Shown here piece by piece: positions 18,149 to 25,951 of a stretch of 64,000 nt of DNA (its first letter is position 1; each line of letters starts with the position of its first letter). Source of the stretch: Caballeronia sp. SBC1 (GTDB taxonomy: Bacteria; Pseudomonadota; Gammaproteobacteria; Burkholderiales; Burkholderiaceae); contig NZ_CP049160.1 in NCBI RefSeq assembly GCF_011493005.1, forward strand, positions 186,001 to 250,000. Reading direction: 5' to 3'. The position numbers were made by a program, and so were the translations under genes. A model generated the notes under the pieces. That model was given only the letters and a program-made list of their open reading frames with translations. It ran no database searches and had not been told where the DNA came from.

Positions 18149-19987
18149 ATGGCACGCATTGAGAACCAACAGCACACCATAAACACCGCTTTCAGAGACA
18201 CCTATTACATCGTTCCCGACTATCAGCGCGAGTATGTTTGGACCGACAAGGAAGTCACACAGTTGCTCGACGACATCAACGAGCAGATCGACGCTGGGTT
18301 GTCGCGTCCGTATTTCGTGGGGACCGTACTGGTGTCACCGAGCCACGAGGTAGACCACTACGAGGTTATCGACGGACAGCAGCGGCTTACCACCTTTTTC
18401 CTGCTGCTCTGCGCGCTCAAGAATTTGTTCAGACCGGACGGGCAATACAAACAACTGCTTACCAATCTCGTATCGATGAGCTATACCGATACGAAGGGTG
18501 ACATACGCACAAAGCTCAAGCTTGAGCCTAGATATGAGCATGCAGGCGATGTGATGCACAAGCTCGTGGAAATGGACGCAGACCCGCAAACAGTCAGGGC
18601 CGCAATCCAAGCCTCTACGATCCCAAGCTTCGGCTCGCTAGAGAACTTGATAGGTGCCTATAGCACTATCTACAACTATCTAAAAGACAACTACCCAGAC
18701 ACCGCGGAACTCAAAAAGTATTGGGGATACCTGGCAAACAATGTCGTCTTCATTCAGATCTCAACTGATGTCAGTAGCGCGCTGAAGATTTTCGAGACGA
18801 TTAATGAGCGAGGCGTCGGTCTCAACCCGATGGACCTCCTCAAGAACCTTCTGTTTACCCAGGTCAGACAGGACGAGTTCACGCGCCTTAAAGACGAGTG
18901 GAAGAAGATAACAAAGCCGTTGGAGCAGGCAAAGGAAAAGCCCCTTCGGTTCCTTCGCTACTTCCTCATGGCGAACTATGTTATCAAGAATTCCCGCAAT
19001 GATGCCGTAGTGCGCGAGGACGAAATCTATGACTGGTTTGTCGATAAAGAGAATGCTGGCCTGTGTGGCTACGCAGCGCAGCCATTTGACTTCGTGCGGA
19101 AAGTCATCGTCAGCGTGGAGAACTACATTGCGTTCAGCAACGGCCAAGGCAATGACCGCAAGCCAAGCGTGCCCATGGAGAATCTGAAGCGGCTCACAGG
19201 CGGCGCCTTCAGCTTGCACTATGTGCTGCTGCTTGCGGCATCTGGTCTCCCCAAGGCACTGTTTGACCACTTCGTCAAACAGCTTGAAAGCTTTCTGTTC
19301 TACTACATCTTCACGAAGACGCCTACAAAGGATCTTGAACGCAGCTTTTCGTTATGGGCGGACGAGCTTCGGGCAATTTGTGCCGTCACGGACCTGGCTT
19401 CCCAGAAGGCGGGATTGAATTCGTTCGTCGCTGAGCGTTTCGAGACCAACATGCAAAGCAAGGCGGCCGAGCTTAACGACGCGCTGAAGCGCTTCACACT
19501 TCATTCCATGCAGCAATATAGGTCCCGCTACCTCGTTGCTAAGGTTACGCAGTATGTTGAGATGGCCTTCCAGGGGACGAAAGGTCCGCAGAGCTTGGCA
19601 CCATACATTGGCCTGGAGATAGAACATATCCTGCCTCAAACGCCGGCAGCGGAACTGATCGAGTCGTGGACCAAAGCAAATCCTGACCAGGGGTATTACC
19701 TCTACACAGCGAAGCTTGGCAACCTTACCTTGCTTGAAAAACCTATCAACATAGTGGCTAGCAACGATTTCTTCGCGGCGAAAAAGGCAATCTACCAAGA
19801 GTCTGGTAACTATCTTACCCGCAGCCTTGCTGGCCTCAGTAAGGTCGGGCAGAACACATCGATCACCCGAATCAACGAAAAGCTTGCGGCATTCGACACA
19901 TGGGATGCGAAGGCAATAGAAGATCGCCAAGATATGCTTGTTCGACTAGCAAACGAGGTTTGGAAGACAACGTCAATCGACCAATAA
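18149..19987 (+). CDS. DUF262/DUF1524 protein (GmrSD-like restriction factor)
   Basis: This 612-residue protein has an N-terminal DUF262 (ParB/Srx-like NTP-binding) domain with YIVPDYQREYVW (about 17-28) and the nucleotide-pocket motif DGQQRLTTF (about 75-83). A NERGVGLNPMDLLKN block follows near 215-229, and a C-terminal DUF1524 HNH-type domain has IEHILPQTP (about 490-498) and LGNLTLLEKPIN (about 521-532). GmrSD enzymes with both domains in one chain are type IV restriction systems that use NTP hydrolysis to cut DNA with modified bases; others of this family act in different defence contexts. It could complement the methylation-based cluster upstream by attacking modified phage DNA. A 350-bp gap separates it from the four-gene operon. 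ATG at 18149. Confidence 0.8.
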   Translation: MARIENQQHTINTAFRDTYYIVPDYQREYVWTDKEVTQLLDDINEQIDAGLSRPYFVGTVLVSPSHEVDHYEVIDGQQRLTTFFLLLCALKNLFRPDGQYKQLLTNLVSMSYTDTKGDIRTKLKLEPRYEHAGDVMHKLVEMDADPQTVRAAIQASTIPSFGSLENLIGAYSTIYNYLKDNYPDTAELKKYWGYLANNVVFIQISTDVSSALKIFETINERGVGLNPMDLLKNLLFTQVRQDEFTRLKDEWKKITKPLEQAKEKPLRFLRYFLMANYVIKNSRNDAVVREDEIYDWFVDKENAGLCGYAAQPFDFVRKVIVSVENYIAFSNGQGNDRKPSVPMENLKRLTGGAFSLHYVLLLAASGLPKALFDHFVKQLESFLFYYIFTKTPTKDLERSFSLWADELRAICAVTDLASQKAGLNSFVAERFETNMQSKAAELNDALKRFTLHSMQQYRSRYLVAKVTQYVEMAFQGTKGPQSLAPYIGLEIEHILPQTPAAELIESWTKANPDQGYYLYTAKLGNLTLLEKPINIVASNDFFAAKKAIYQESGNYLTRSLAGLSKVGQNTSITRINEKLAAFDTWDAKAIEDRQDMLVRLANEVWKTTSIDQ

Positions 19988-20026
19988 GGGGTGCTGTCAG
20001 GAAACGGAATAAATCGTACGTTAGCC

Positions 20027-20173
20027 GCACTGCACAATCAATAAAATCAACGACTTGTCGTCATGAGCTCCGGCAGCGTTGGTGATCGGTACACATAGTG
20101 GGAGAGAGGCCCTATCGGACAAGGCTTTCCGGACCGCTGACGTACGAAAAAGCCCGTATCCTGAGTGCACCCC
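20027..20173 (+). repeat. Diverged dispersed repeat, copy A
   Basis: About 147 bp shares with 32261-32404, in the same orientation, the blocks GCACAATCAATAAAATCAAC/GCGCAATCAATGAAATCAAA at the left end and AAGGCTTTCCGGACCGCTGA/AAGGCTTTGCGAGCGGCTGA, then CGTACG and CACCCC, at the right end. The middle is poorly conserved. Both copies contain a minus-strand frame with similar peptide blocks (RTSAxRKAL and KSLI.LI), but no start or RBS supports a gene. The repeat lies directly behind the DUF262 gene. Nature unknown: an intergenic repeat family or remnant boundary sequence. Confidence 0.6.
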
Positions 20174-20230
20174 TGGATACACTCGAAAAGTCGTTGGCCG
20201 ATCTTCGGGACCACGAGTAGGAAAAGACTT

Positions 20231-20401
20231 ATGAAACTCATTGCTGTTGCTCGCCGTTGGCGCGAAGAAAATGGCTATGTCGGCCGGGGTGGCGTGATCG
20301 TGCTGTTCGAAGGTGACGTGCAGAGCTGGTTCAACACACTGCGCAATCCAGAGCATTGGCAACCGGGTTGTGTTGCTATCGATGAGGACGGTAGGAGTTG
20401 A
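20231..20401 (+). CDS. Small conserved-looking hypothetical protein
   Basis: This 56-residue protein starts at the ATG at 20231, with AGGA eight bases upstream. It is compact and rich in aromatic and charged residues (WREENGYVGRGG; LRNPEHWQPG). It has no signal peptide, membrane segment or recognised motif. The clear ribosome binding site and the non-random composition favour a real gene. It stands alone between repeat copy A and an empty stretch. No function can be proposed. Confidence 0.55.
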   Translation: MKLIAVARRWREENGYVGRGGVIVLFEGDVQSWFNTLRNPEHWQPGCVAIDEDGRS

Positions 20402-20701
20402 ACTGCCATTGCGGGGAATCAGGGCGACGGTGCGTTGATGTGGCTGCCCGATCACCCGATCTAGGAAAACCGCGCGATGCATACTGGGTAACTCATCGGT
20501 GTAGACCGCCCGTGCTTTGGGAAGCGGTTCGTTTTGCGGCGGTCGCCGGCGCATACAGATCGTCGGAACCAGGAGCATCAACGCGACCGGGGGGCGAACG
20601 TCTCGGCTCACACCCGAGCCATCGGGCGATAGCGGCGATGGCTTTCAAAGATCGGTGCGGGAGCTTATTATTTTTCGCCTTGTCCATCGGCGCTTTATAA
20701 C
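20402..20701 (+). other. 300-bp stretch without a supported gene
   Basis: Open frames here lack ribosome binding sites and have compositions typical of antisense or off-frame reading in GC-rich DNA. No terminator, clear promoter or repeat was found. Confidence 0.4.
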
Positions 20702-21157
20702 GTGTCATTTCCTCATCGCGAAAGCACATATGTGCGACTGGGACCAGTCGAGGCCTACGCAGCCCTTCACCTCCGCACGATGGTGGTACTGAATAGTGCC
20801 GTCATACTCTCGCTGCACTCGGCTGACCGGTCGCGCGCTCCAGAGGGACTCCTATCATTGCGAGACGGCGATCAGATCTCGACTCCTCATCTGAAATTCG
20901 TCCTACCGGGGATCTCGAGTGTGCAGTGGCGATTTTTCGAATGCATTGAAGACGACGAATACCGCCTTAGCGCCGTTGCAGACGACGTGGTCGTGGCCTT
21001 GTCGATGAAACGCGGGCACATCGAGTCCCGGTTCCTCGGAGAGGGCCGTCTGCGTGGCACGGCCGCACAACTGATCGTGACGATCGAAAACGGACACCGC
21101 GGACGGACATCCGTGTCTGCCGACGATTGGTTGGCCACCGGCGAAGGCGAGGACTGA
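20702..21157 (+). CDS. Hypothetical protein
   Basis: A 151-residue frame opens with GTG at 20702. The N-terminal half has beta-strand-like alternation and the C-terminal half is charged (MKRGHIESRFLGEGRLRG), with an acidic end. No transmembrane segment, signal peptide or family motif was recognised. The ribosome binding site is weak, so an internal start (for example the ATG at 20780) is possible. The opposite strand also has open frames here, but this frame has the more natural amino-acid composition. Confidence 0.45.
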   Translation: MSFPHRESTYVRLGPVEAYAALHLRTMVVLNSAVILSLHSADRSRAPEGLLSLRDGDQISTPHLKFVLPGISSVQWRFFECIEDDEYRLSAVADDVVVALSMKRGHIESRFLGEGRLRGTAAQLIVTIENGHRGRTSVSADDWLATGEGED

Positions 21158-21173
21158 TTCCATAAGGTCGAGC

Positions 21174-21428
21174 GTGTACGTCAACGAATCGCAAGTGGTT
21201 CGCGCCAAGTGGAGCACTCCGTCAGCGCCTGGCGTTTACAACGTCGAAAAGGCAGCCTTGGCGTCGCGGATTCGCGAAGCACAAACGTCTCCAGAACGGG
21301 CGACGCGTCTTCTGCCGCAGATCCTTGACTTCAAACGACAGAGTAGCCAGCATGACCTGGTCGATCGGCGCAAGGCGCTGCGCGATCTGCATCCTGGGCT
21401 GCACGCCACGTATATTAAAACGCGATAG
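21174..21428 (+). CDS. Small hypothetical protein
   Basis: An 84-residue frame starts with GTG at 21174, 16 bp after the previous stop. The C-terminal two thirds look helical and basic (RIREAQTSPERATRLLPQ; VDRRKALRDLHPG). No recognised motif was found and the ribosome binding site is weak. The placement, just behind another rightward frame, suggests a small two-gene unit, but neither member is certain. Confidence 0.35.
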   Translation: MYVNESQVVRAKWSTPSAPGVYNVEKAALASRIREAQTSPERATRLLPQILDFKRQSSQHDLVDRRKALRDLHPGLHATYIKTR

Positions 21429-21927
21429 CTCGCAGCTGTCGGATTCGACCAAAGAGGGCGTTGGCTGTTACCTCGAAACGCCAGGCATCAATCCCTAGCG
21501 GTGGTTCAACGATGAAAATCGTTAATGCAACTAACTATCTGTCGATCTTTTATCCGCCTTCAACCCCGTCTTGCCGCACCCGTGAGCAGTAACCAGTCCA
21601 GTATTACCCACAACACCAACATTGCTCCCAAGGCTGCCGACCCATCGCACCGTTCGGAGCAATCCGCCAACGGCTCCGCGCTTGCCCGAACCGATCTTGA
21701 TTAGCAAATTTTAGTGAGCGTTCCGCACTGGCAGCGGTGTTGGACGTGGAGTGAAGTTTTTCCGATCGTTAGTTGCAATATATAACTCTTGCCGACGCAA
21801 TTCATAGCTACTGAACATTCTGGGGGTAATGTTCAGCAGAGGAAATAAGGAGTATTTTTATCGGTTTAAAAATACCCATCAACGTGGCACACTTGCCACA
21901 CCCTCTACGACCGATAGCGACGCTTCC
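21429..21927 (+). other. AT-rich non-coding region with two hairpins before the PIN operon
   Basis: No gene is supported here. Composition drops towards AT at 21700-21880, unlike its surroundings. Two perfect 9-bp inverted repeats lie close together: CTGAACATT/AATGTTCAG (21811-21819 and 21828-21836) and GTATTTTTA/TAAAAATAC (21852-21860 and 21867-21875). They precede the first gene of the seven-gene PIN operon and are candidates for operator or leader structures. If translation began at the ATG at 21829, both would fall partly or wholly inside the coding frame. Confidence 0.5.
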
Positions 21928-23103
21928 ATGGACCAGGCGATGCAGGATGACATCCAGCAAGGCGACTTCGAAGCCATCGTCCTCGACACCTCGGTGTTCG
22001 ACGCACAGCAGCTTCGCCTTGAAACCGGTCTTCTCCGGCGGGTCGCGCAGTTCCACGACGGCGCGATCCGGGTGCTGTTGCCGGATGTCATCGCCCGCGA
22101 AGTCGAGGCGCATCTGCTGGCTGCAGCGAAAGAAGCGCAGGGTGCACTACAGCGGGCGGTTCGGCTCGCACGTAACGCCGGACTGCTCGAGCAGCTCGAG
22201 GACGGAAGCGTCGTCGACACATTGCTGGATGCCGTTGCGGCGCCTGCGACGGCCGATAGTGTCGCGCATCAGCGCCTGCAGGACTGGATCGGGCAAACCG
22301 GCGCCGACGTGCTGCGTTCGGGCGAGCACGTAAGCCTTGACGAGGTGATGCTGCGCTACTTCGACGCGAAGCCTCCGTTCTCGGCCAGCGGCGACAAGAA
22401 GCACGAGTTCCCCGACGCAATTGCGCTGCTCACGCTGGAGCGCTGGGCCGAGCAGCAGAACACGAAGGTATTGGCTGTCTCGGCCGACGGCGACTGGCAA
22501 CGCTATGGTGCGCAGTCAGCGCGAATCGTGGTCGTCAAGGATCTAACGGAGGCGCTAGGCGCATTCCAGCAGCACACGGCGCGGTACGCCTGCCGGCGTG
22601 TCGGGGAGCTGCTGGGGGAGGGTGACCCGATTGGGCTGACGCAGGCGCTTGAGCAGATTACGCGCGAGCAGTTGGCCGAAAAGCTGTCCTTCGGGGTGTA
22701 CGCCTCCTCGCCCTACGATTTTGAGCAGGACAGGGCCCAGTGGTCATTGCAGCGCATCGCGCTGCCGGACACCAGGATTGCGGCGAGATACTTTTCGGCG
22801 GTCGACTTCACCGACGGTGTATTGGTCATCCATGTGACCTATACCGCTCATCTGAAGGTAACTAGCACCTTCAGGTACTTCGATCGGGACGCCCAGGACC
22901 AGCGCCTCGATATTGGCATCGGCACAGTGGTCTCCGACGAGCAGGTCGAACTCGAGGCGCTGGTCTCGCTCGACGGAAAGATTCCCGATCACATGACGGT
23001 CAAGGACATTGAGATCTTGCCTGCCTCGCACTTGCTGGAACTGGGCGATATCAAACCGGACGTTCTGATCGTACGTGGCAACCATGACATCCAGATTCGC
23101 TAG
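21928..23103 (+). CDS. PIN-domain protein (DUF4935-like), first gene of a seven-gene operon
   Basis: With the ATG at 21928 the product has 391 residues; ATGs at 21829 and 21940 are alternatives and no start has a strong ribosome binding site. A PIN nuclease domain occupies the first ~210 residues: IVLDTSVFDA gives the first acidic residue, VLLPDVIAREVEAHL the second, FPDAIALLTLERWA the third, and VLAVSADGDW closes the acidic site, as in the DUF4935 group. The remaining ~180 residues contain beta-rich repeats of unknown fold. PIN domains are Mg-dependent ribonucleases, often toxins or defence effectors. Six genes follow with gaps of 43 bp or less, so it probably works with them. Confidence 0.75.
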   Translation: MDQAMQDDIQQGDFEAIVLDTSVFDAQQLRLETGLLRRVAQFHDGAIRVLLPDVIAREVEAHLLAAAKEAQGALQRAVRLARNAGLLEQLEDGSVVDTLLDAVAAPATADSVAHQRLQDWIGQTGADVLRSGEHVSLDEVMLRYFDAKPPFSASGDKKHEFPDAIALLTLERWAEQQNTKVLAVSADGDWQRYGAQSARIVVVKDLTEALGAFQQHTARYACRRVGELLGEGDPIGLTQALEQITREQLAEKLSFGVYASSPYDFEQDRAQWSLQRIALPDTRIAARYFSAVDFTDGVLVIHVTYTAHLKVTSTFRYFDRDAQDQRLDIGIGTVVSDEQVELEALVSLDGKIPDHMTVKDIEILPASHLLELGDIKPDVLIVRGNHDIQIR

Positions 23104-23138
23104 CGACTCCGTCGTCTCGCCCACACGCGGCGAAAAAC

Positions 23139-23495
23139 ATGGCCAATACGCTTGAACTCATGGTGCTGGCCCTGCCGCTGGAACTCGCTCCCGAGTCGTT
23201 GCCGCCAGTGGTCAAGCGGTTCGTCGCTGACTGCTGGCCCGGCATGAGCCGCGCGCAGCTGATCTCCCGTGCTCGGCGCCAAGCACTGCACCCGTCGCTG
23301 CGCGCCATAGCGAACAATCCGGGCGCGGGTGCGCCCGGCGAAACCGGCCACTTCAGCCTGACGCTGACGGCCGAGGGCATGTCGGTCCAGCTTGTCGCGC
23401 ATCTGCGGCGCGTCAGGCAGCTGCGCGTGTCGGCGCGGCCGGCGAAGGCGTCGAAGCCGCCTGCGCGCGATCCGCGGCAGGGCAGTCTTTTTTAA
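23139..23495 (+). CDS. Hypothetical protein ending in a beta-clamp-like binding peptide
   Basis: This 118-residue protein starts at the ATG at 23139, 35 bp after the PIN gene. It is helical and basic in the middle (SRAQLISRARRQALHPSLR), with a Pro/Arg-rich tail ending exactly in RQGSLF. The last five residues, QGSLF, fit the sliding-clamp-binding consensus Q-x-(S/D)-L-F. Such C-terminal tags are found on polymerases, MutS and other clamp clients. No enzyme motif was seen. It may bridge the operon products to the replication clamp (inference). Confidence 0.65.
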   Translation: MANTLELMVLALPLELAPESLPPVVKRFVADCWPGMSRAQLISRARRQALHPSLRAIANNPGAGAPGETGHFSLTLTAEGMSVQLVAHLRRVRQLRVSARPAKASKPPARDPRQGSLF

Positions 23496-23505
23496 AGGGG
23501 AAGTC

Positions 23506-23922
23506 GTGAGCCTATCGATACTCAGCGCGGACTGTCGCAGCCGGCTTTACCGGATTGTGTGGGAGACGATCGAAGGTGAGAGCGTGCACGCTTTCATCCT
23601 GGCGGGCTCGCGGGCGGAGGCGAAATATCTGTTGCACAAGGCCATTGTCCTTCTCGGTCGGGAGCCTGACGACGAACCGTCTCTGTTCAATCTGAACTCG
23701 TTCGAAGACCTGGTCAACGAGGGAATCAGTGAGGACGAGGATCTGCGCGTGTTCGAAACGGACTGGAGCCGGGAGGATGGTGAAATGCGGCCGAACTGGA
23801 TGACGCGCCCACTTTTTCTGCTGCACGATCCGACCTTGCTCGGCAAGTGGACAGAGTTGCAGGAGGATCTCGCTGCACAGTACACCCGCGACGTGATCGG
23901 ACGGGCGGGGCGGGGCCGATGA
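23506..23922 (+). CDS. Hypothetical acidic protein of the PIN operon
   Basis: This 138-residue protein starts with GTG at 23506, preceded by an AAAGGGGAA ribosome binding site. The N-terminal part (LYRIVWETIEGESVHAFILA) looks like a small alpha/beta domain, the middle is strongly acidic (GISEDEDLRVFETDW), and the C-terminal end is basic and helical. No known family was recognised. It begins 10 bp after the clamp-motif protein and its stop overlaps the next ATG, so the genes are translationally coupled. Confidence 0.65.
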   Translation: MSLSILSADCRSRLYRIVWETIEGESVHAFILAGSRAEAKYLLHKAIVLLGREPDDEPSLFNLNSFEDLVNEGISEDEDLRVFETDWSREDGEMRPNWMTRPLFLLHDPTLLGKWTELQEDLAAQYTRDVIGRAGRGR

Positions 23923-24098
23923 ACAGCATCGTGTGTCACCCCTTCTATCAGATTGCCCAGGGCGGCGCAATGGTGCTTCCCGAAGTTCAGCAGCTAACGG
24001 CGGCGCAGCTGGCGTTCACCGGGTATCTGGACAAGTGGGCCGTGACGGATAAGAGCGGCAACCCACGCTGTGCCGACACCTATAGAGAAGCGCCCTAA
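23919..24098 (+). CDS. Small hypothetical protein of the PIN operon
   Basis: This 59-residue protein has an ATG at 23919 that overlaps the preceding stop (ATGA). It contains two Cys, two Tyr and a helical block (LPEVQQLTAAQLAFTGYLDK), and no recognisable motif. The overlap with its upstream neighbour and the 1-bp gap to the next start indicate a genuine operon member. Function unknown. Confidence 0.6.
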   Translation: MNSIVCHPFYQIAQGGAMVLPEVQQLTAAQLAFTGYLDKWAVTDKSGNPRCADTYREAP

Positions 24099-24099
24099 C

Positions 24100-24546
24100 G
24101 TGACCGCCCTCTACACGCCAATGATCGGGCAGGTATCCGACATTGATGTGCGGCTGTACAGCCATCTTTTCCAGTGCCAGATGACGCATCGCGCGTTCGA
24201 ACGTGCACTCGGGTCCTTCGAGGAGGTCGACAAGGTTTTTCGGGTGGGGCAGAAGGTGCGTGCGGAGTCGCTCCGGTCAGGGGAACCGCTGACGCAGGCG
24301 TTTCGGGAAGAACACGCGCATCTGGAAGCGATGATCCAGTTTCATGCGACGCGGGCAGTGCGAGCGTGGAACTACTGCACGGAGCACGCAGAGCTGGCCA
24401 CGTATTTTCTCGATCGTCTGGTCTTTAACCGTTGGCCACGACCACTGGCACGACTGCGTATGCGTTGGAGGCCGAACGACATCGACCGGCGCTTCGCGAA
24501 TCTGCTTCGCACGGGCGAAATGCCGAAGGGCGAGGGCACCGAGTGA
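24100..24546 (+). CDS. Hypothetical helical protein of the PIN operon
   Basis: This 148-residue protein starts with GTG one base after the preceding stop; a longer frame from 24070 would overlap it. It is almost entirely helical, with a His-containing segment (EEHAHLEAMIQFHATRAVRAW, about 70-90) and a basic Trp/Arg-rich region (RWPRPLARLRMRWRP, about 111-125) that could contact nucleic acid or membrane phosphates. No family was recognised. Confidence 0.62.
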   Translation: MTALYTPMIGQVSDIDVRLYSHLFQCQMTHRAFERALGSFEEVDKVFRVGQKVRAESLRSGEPLTQAFREEHAHLEAMIQFHATRAVRAWNYCTEHAELATYFLDRLVFNRWPRPLARLRMRWRPNDIDRRFANLLRTGEMPKGEGTE

Positions 24547-24589
24547 ACACGGCAGATGACCTATCCGGAACCGAAAATCAGTTATTCCC

Positions 24590-24904
24590 ATGACCCAACG
24601 TTCTCTGAAAACCACCATTGCCGATCGCCCCGTGACAGTCCAGATGGGCTGGGACGCTCGATTGCAGTACCACTTCATGGTGATCGATTTTGACGACAGC
24701 GACGACGATGAGCCGCTGTACAGCAACCTATCCGACGAGAGTGCAGGCCTGGCCGGGCAGCTCAAGTATTTCGCGAAGAAGGCGCGGTCGTTCGGCATCG
24801 AGATACCGCAAGCCATGTTGGCCAAACTCCAGACCGACGAGGCGCTGAATCTCGGCAATGCAACATCGACCTTCGATGCAACCGGCATCGAGCGGCAGGA
24901 GTAA
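24590..24904 (+). CDS. Hypothetical acidic protein of the PIN operon
   Basis: This 104-residue protein starts at the ATG at 24590. A short beta-rich N-terminal part (MTQRSLKTTIADRPVTVQMG) is followed by an acidic run (DFDDSDDDEPLYSN, about 34-47) and a helical C-terminal half (LAGQLKYFAKKARSFGIEIP). It is probably a small cytosolic protein. It ends 2 bp before the coiled-coil protein gene. No function was recognised. Confidence 0.62.
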   Translation: MTQRSLKTTIADRPVTVQMGWDARLQYHFMVIDFDDSDDDEPLYSNLSDESAGLAGQLKYFAKKARSFGIEIPQAMLAKLQTDEALNLGNATSTFDATGIERQE

Positions 24905-24906
24905 CG

Positions 24907-25734
24907 GTGGGCCGCCCGCGCATTCAATGGGACGATACGCAACTGCGCTTGATCATGAGCGGGATCGAGCGTTATGACCGGCAGTTTCCGCAGGACAACG
25001 CGCGCTTTCTGGACGCGGTGATTGACGAGATCCGCCTCGTCACCGGAAGGCTGTATGGCGTGTCGACCTACGTCCGTTTATTGGGCGTCACTGTTGTCAC
25101 ACGTCGTCCAGGAACGACTACGATTCAGAAGGCGATCGATCGCGCGCAGGCACTGACGCCGGGTACGTTGCCCGCCGGCGACAATTCTGAGGCACCGAGT
25201 TTCGACGTGCACACGCTGCGTCGCGCGGTGGAGCCGGTTGTCCGGGACGCACTTGGACCCGTGCACGAGCTGCTCGCCCAACTGTTGGCGACCAGGCCGT
25301 CGCCTAGCGACGGACCCAGCACGATGCCGGCAGGCGACGAGGCGATTCACGCGAGATTGACCCAGACGGCTTTGGAGGACGCACACGCACGCGTGCGCCG
25401 CCTCGAGGAAGACAACGGACGGCTCAGGCGCGAACTAGGTCAGGCAGAAGCGCACGCATCGATCGCCGAGACGCGCATCGCGCATCTGCTTGTAGAGTTG
25501 CATACCACGATCGCTGAGTCGTCGAGCGGCGCGAGAGCGTTGGCGAAAGTCGCGGAGCAACTACGCGGGACTGAGCAGTTCCTAAAACTCCAAAACGACT
25601 CCGTTCACCTGCAGGCGACCGCCGAGGCGGACGCCTTGCGTCGGCACGTAAAACAGCTGCAGGAGCGCGTAGACCACCTGCTTCTCGACAATGACCAGTA
25701 TCGCCGAGCGCTGGTTGCGAAGGGCGGCAAGTAA
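24907..25734 (+). CDS. Coiled-coil protein with possible KfrA-like DNA-binding N-terminus
   Basis: This 275-residue protein starts with GTG at 24907. The first ~80 residues resemble the N-terminal DNA-binding domain of plasmid KfrA-type proteins (GRLYGVSTYVRLLG; TTTIQKAIDRA), followed by a Pro/Ser linker. From about 150 to 270 it forms a long heptad-rich coiled coil (RRLEEDNGRLRRELGQAEAH). KfrA proteins autoregulate and help plasmid stability through a long alpha-helical tail. It closes the seven-gene operon. The last ~20 codons recur in degenerate form about 200 bp downstream. The KfrA relation is inference. Confidence 0.6.
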   Translation: MGRPRIQWDDTQLRLIMSGIERYDRQFPQDNARFLDAVIDEIRLVTGRLYGVSTYVRLLGVTVVTRRPGTTTIQKAIDRAQALTPGTLPAGDNSEAPSFDVHTLRRAVEPVVRDALGPVHELLAQLLATRPSPSDGPSTMPAGDEAIHARLTQTALEDAHARVRRLEEDNGRLRRELGQAEAHASIAETRIAHLLVELHTTIAESSSGARALAKVAEQLRGTEQFLKLQNDSVHLQATAEADALRRHVKQLQERVDHLLLDNDQYRRALVAKGGK

Positions 25735-25869
25735 TCGAAGGACGGTCGAAGCCTTCAAGTCCGGGGGCCTTCAGGAGACGTACGCTAGCCGTACAACAAC
25801 CTCACTGTGTCCGTGCTACATGTAGCAACGGATCCATTGATGTAATCTTGGAAAGCTTGTTTTTATTTT

Positions 25870-25945
25870 TGAATGCACTGGCGCTCTCCGTGGAGCAACT
25901 GCAGGAACGCGTCGACGGCCTGCTTCTCGACAAAGAAAATTGGAC
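25870..25945 (+). pseudogene. Remnant duplicate of the coiled-coil gene's 3' end
   Basis: The frame at 25890-25930 reads QLQERVDGLLLDKEN, nearly the same as QLQERVDHLLLDNDQ at the end of the preceding coiled-coil gene, and the DNA is correspondingly similar (CTGCAGGAACGCGTCGACGG against CTGCAGGAGCGCGTAGACCA). No start or upstream coding sequence supports a complete second gene. It is probably the relic of a tandem duplication or of a replaced paralogue. The 135 bp before it (25735-25869) hold no gene and are AT-rich near 25855. Confidence 0.6.
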
Positions 25946-25951
25946 TTACGG

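Noticed and set aside
20021..20611. 196-residue minus-strand open frame over repeat copy A
   Set aside because: It runs antisense to the better supported 56-residue gene at 20231-20401 and has no ribosome binding site. The similarity of its end to a frame in repeat copy B follows from the DNA repeat.
21522..21781. Inverted 10-mers TGCAACTAAC and GTTAGTTGCA about 240 bp apart
   Set aside because: They are short, widely spaced and not associated with any gene feature; chance is likely.
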